64,000 bases of DNA from Closterium sp. Naga37s-1 (taxonomy: Eukaryota > Streptophyta > Zygnematophyceae > Desmidiales > Closteriaceae), in assembly GCA_947471745.1 (NCBI GenBank), contig CANJKZ010000416.1, positions 1 to 64,000 on the forward strand. Direction: 5' to 3'. This document shows, one piece after another, positions 63,366 through 64,000 of this stretch; within the stretch, counting starts at the first letter, position 1; the number at the start of each line of letters is the position of its first letter. Under the pieces are notes generated by a model. That model was not told the DNA's origin and did not search any database. It saw nothing but the letters and a program-made list of their open reading frames with translations. The position numbers were made by a program, and so were the translations under genes.

Positions 63366-64000
63366 GCAGTAGTAGGAGCTGCAGCAGTAGTACTAGCTGT
63401 AGCAGCAGTAGCTTCAGTCAAGCAGCAGTAGCTTCAGTCAGGAGCAGCTGTAGCAAGTGCTGGAGTAGGAGCTGCAGCAGTAGCACTAGCTGTAGCAAGT
63501 GAAGTAGTAGGAGCTGCAGCAGTAGTACTAGCTGTAGCAGCAGTAACTTCAGTCAGGAGCAGCTGCAGTAAGTGCTGGAGTAGGAGCTGCAGCAGTAGCA
63601 CTAGCTGTAGCTGGAGTAGCTTCAGTCAATAGTAGCTGTAGCAAGTGTTGGAGTAGGAGCTGCAGCAGTAGCACTAGCTGTAGCAGCCGTAGCTTCAGTC
63701 AGTAGCAGCTGTAGCAAGTGCGGTAGTAGCAGCAGCAGCAGTAGCACTAGCTGTAGCAGCACTAGCTTCAGTAGCAGCAGCAGTGAGTAGCGCTAGCTGT
63801 AACAGGAGTAGCGTCAGTAGCAGCAGCAGTGAGTAGCGCTAGCTGTAGCAGCAGTAGCAAGGAGGAGCAGCTGCAGCAAGTAGCAGCAGCAGCAGCAAGG
63901 AGGAGCAGCTGCAGCAAGTAGCAGCAGCAGTTTCAGGGTAGTACAGGCGGCAGCAGCACTGCAGCAGCAGTTCAGGCGCAGCAGTGTAGCAGCAGCAGCG
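63088..64000. repeat. GTAGCAGCAG-type repeat field at the right edge
   Basis: Interleaved GCAGCAGTAGCACTAGCTGT units of about 60-65 bp (63340-63760), then shorter AGCAGCAGCAAGGAGGAGC units to the edge. It may be an expanded Ala/Thr linker of the copia fragment C4. Confidence 0.8.

Overview
The window is nuclear DNA of a streptophyte: a green alga of the charophyte grade or a bryophyte. I infer this from GT-AG spliceosomal introns, a plant-type RUS (DUF647) gene, a TRK/HKT-type K+ transporter, F-box/LRR genes with plant-style repeats, and Ty1/copia elements with plant-like primer sites. The dense GC-rich and CAG/CCCAT simple repeats would suit a zygnematophyte such as Closterium, but that is only a guess. 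No bacterial, organellar, tRNA or rRNA genes were recognised.

Layout: (1) 1-2832, the 5' part of a decayed copia element on the minus strand. (2) 4.4-13.0 kb, a roughly ten-exon TRK/HKT-type K+ transporter gene (plus strand). Most exon phases agree, but it carries two apparent single-base indels, a mutated donor and an unresolved second exon. (3) 14.2-21.8 kb, a RUS-family gene (minus strand). My six-exon model sums to an open 766-codon frame; exon 2 and the last exon have spawned long tandem arrays of partial copies. (4) 22.3-29.5 kb, an older, frameshifted copia element. (5) 31.0-34.7 kb, a seven-exon gene for a secreted cysteine-rich protein with EGF-like modules (409 aa, all phases agree), followed by a 2.5-kb 26-bp minisatellite. 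(6) 37.9-61.5 kb, four F-box/LRR paralogues A, B, C and D. Only C (plus strand, 1094 aa) is intact; A, B and D carry deletions, frameshifts or stops. A very young copia element (45.06-52.48 kb, identical 132-bp LTRs, 5-bp target duplication, one 2009-codon ORF) and a Mutator-like inverted-repeat element (52.6-53.2 kb) sit between B and C. (7) 62.6-64.0 kb, a copia protease fragment and CAG-type repeats.

The most unusual signal is a family of about 23 short palindromes, roughly YTTTTGAGNNNNCTCAAAAR, confined to the intron-containing genes between 4.1 and 34.2 kb. Nearly all lie exactly between two direct copies of 30-200 bp of host sequence (X-palindrome-X), and the duplicated segment usually spans a splice site. 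It looks like an undescribed insertion or repair process that leaves a palindrome with a very long target duplication, and it has repeatedly copied exon edges in the K+ transporter and secreted-protein genes.
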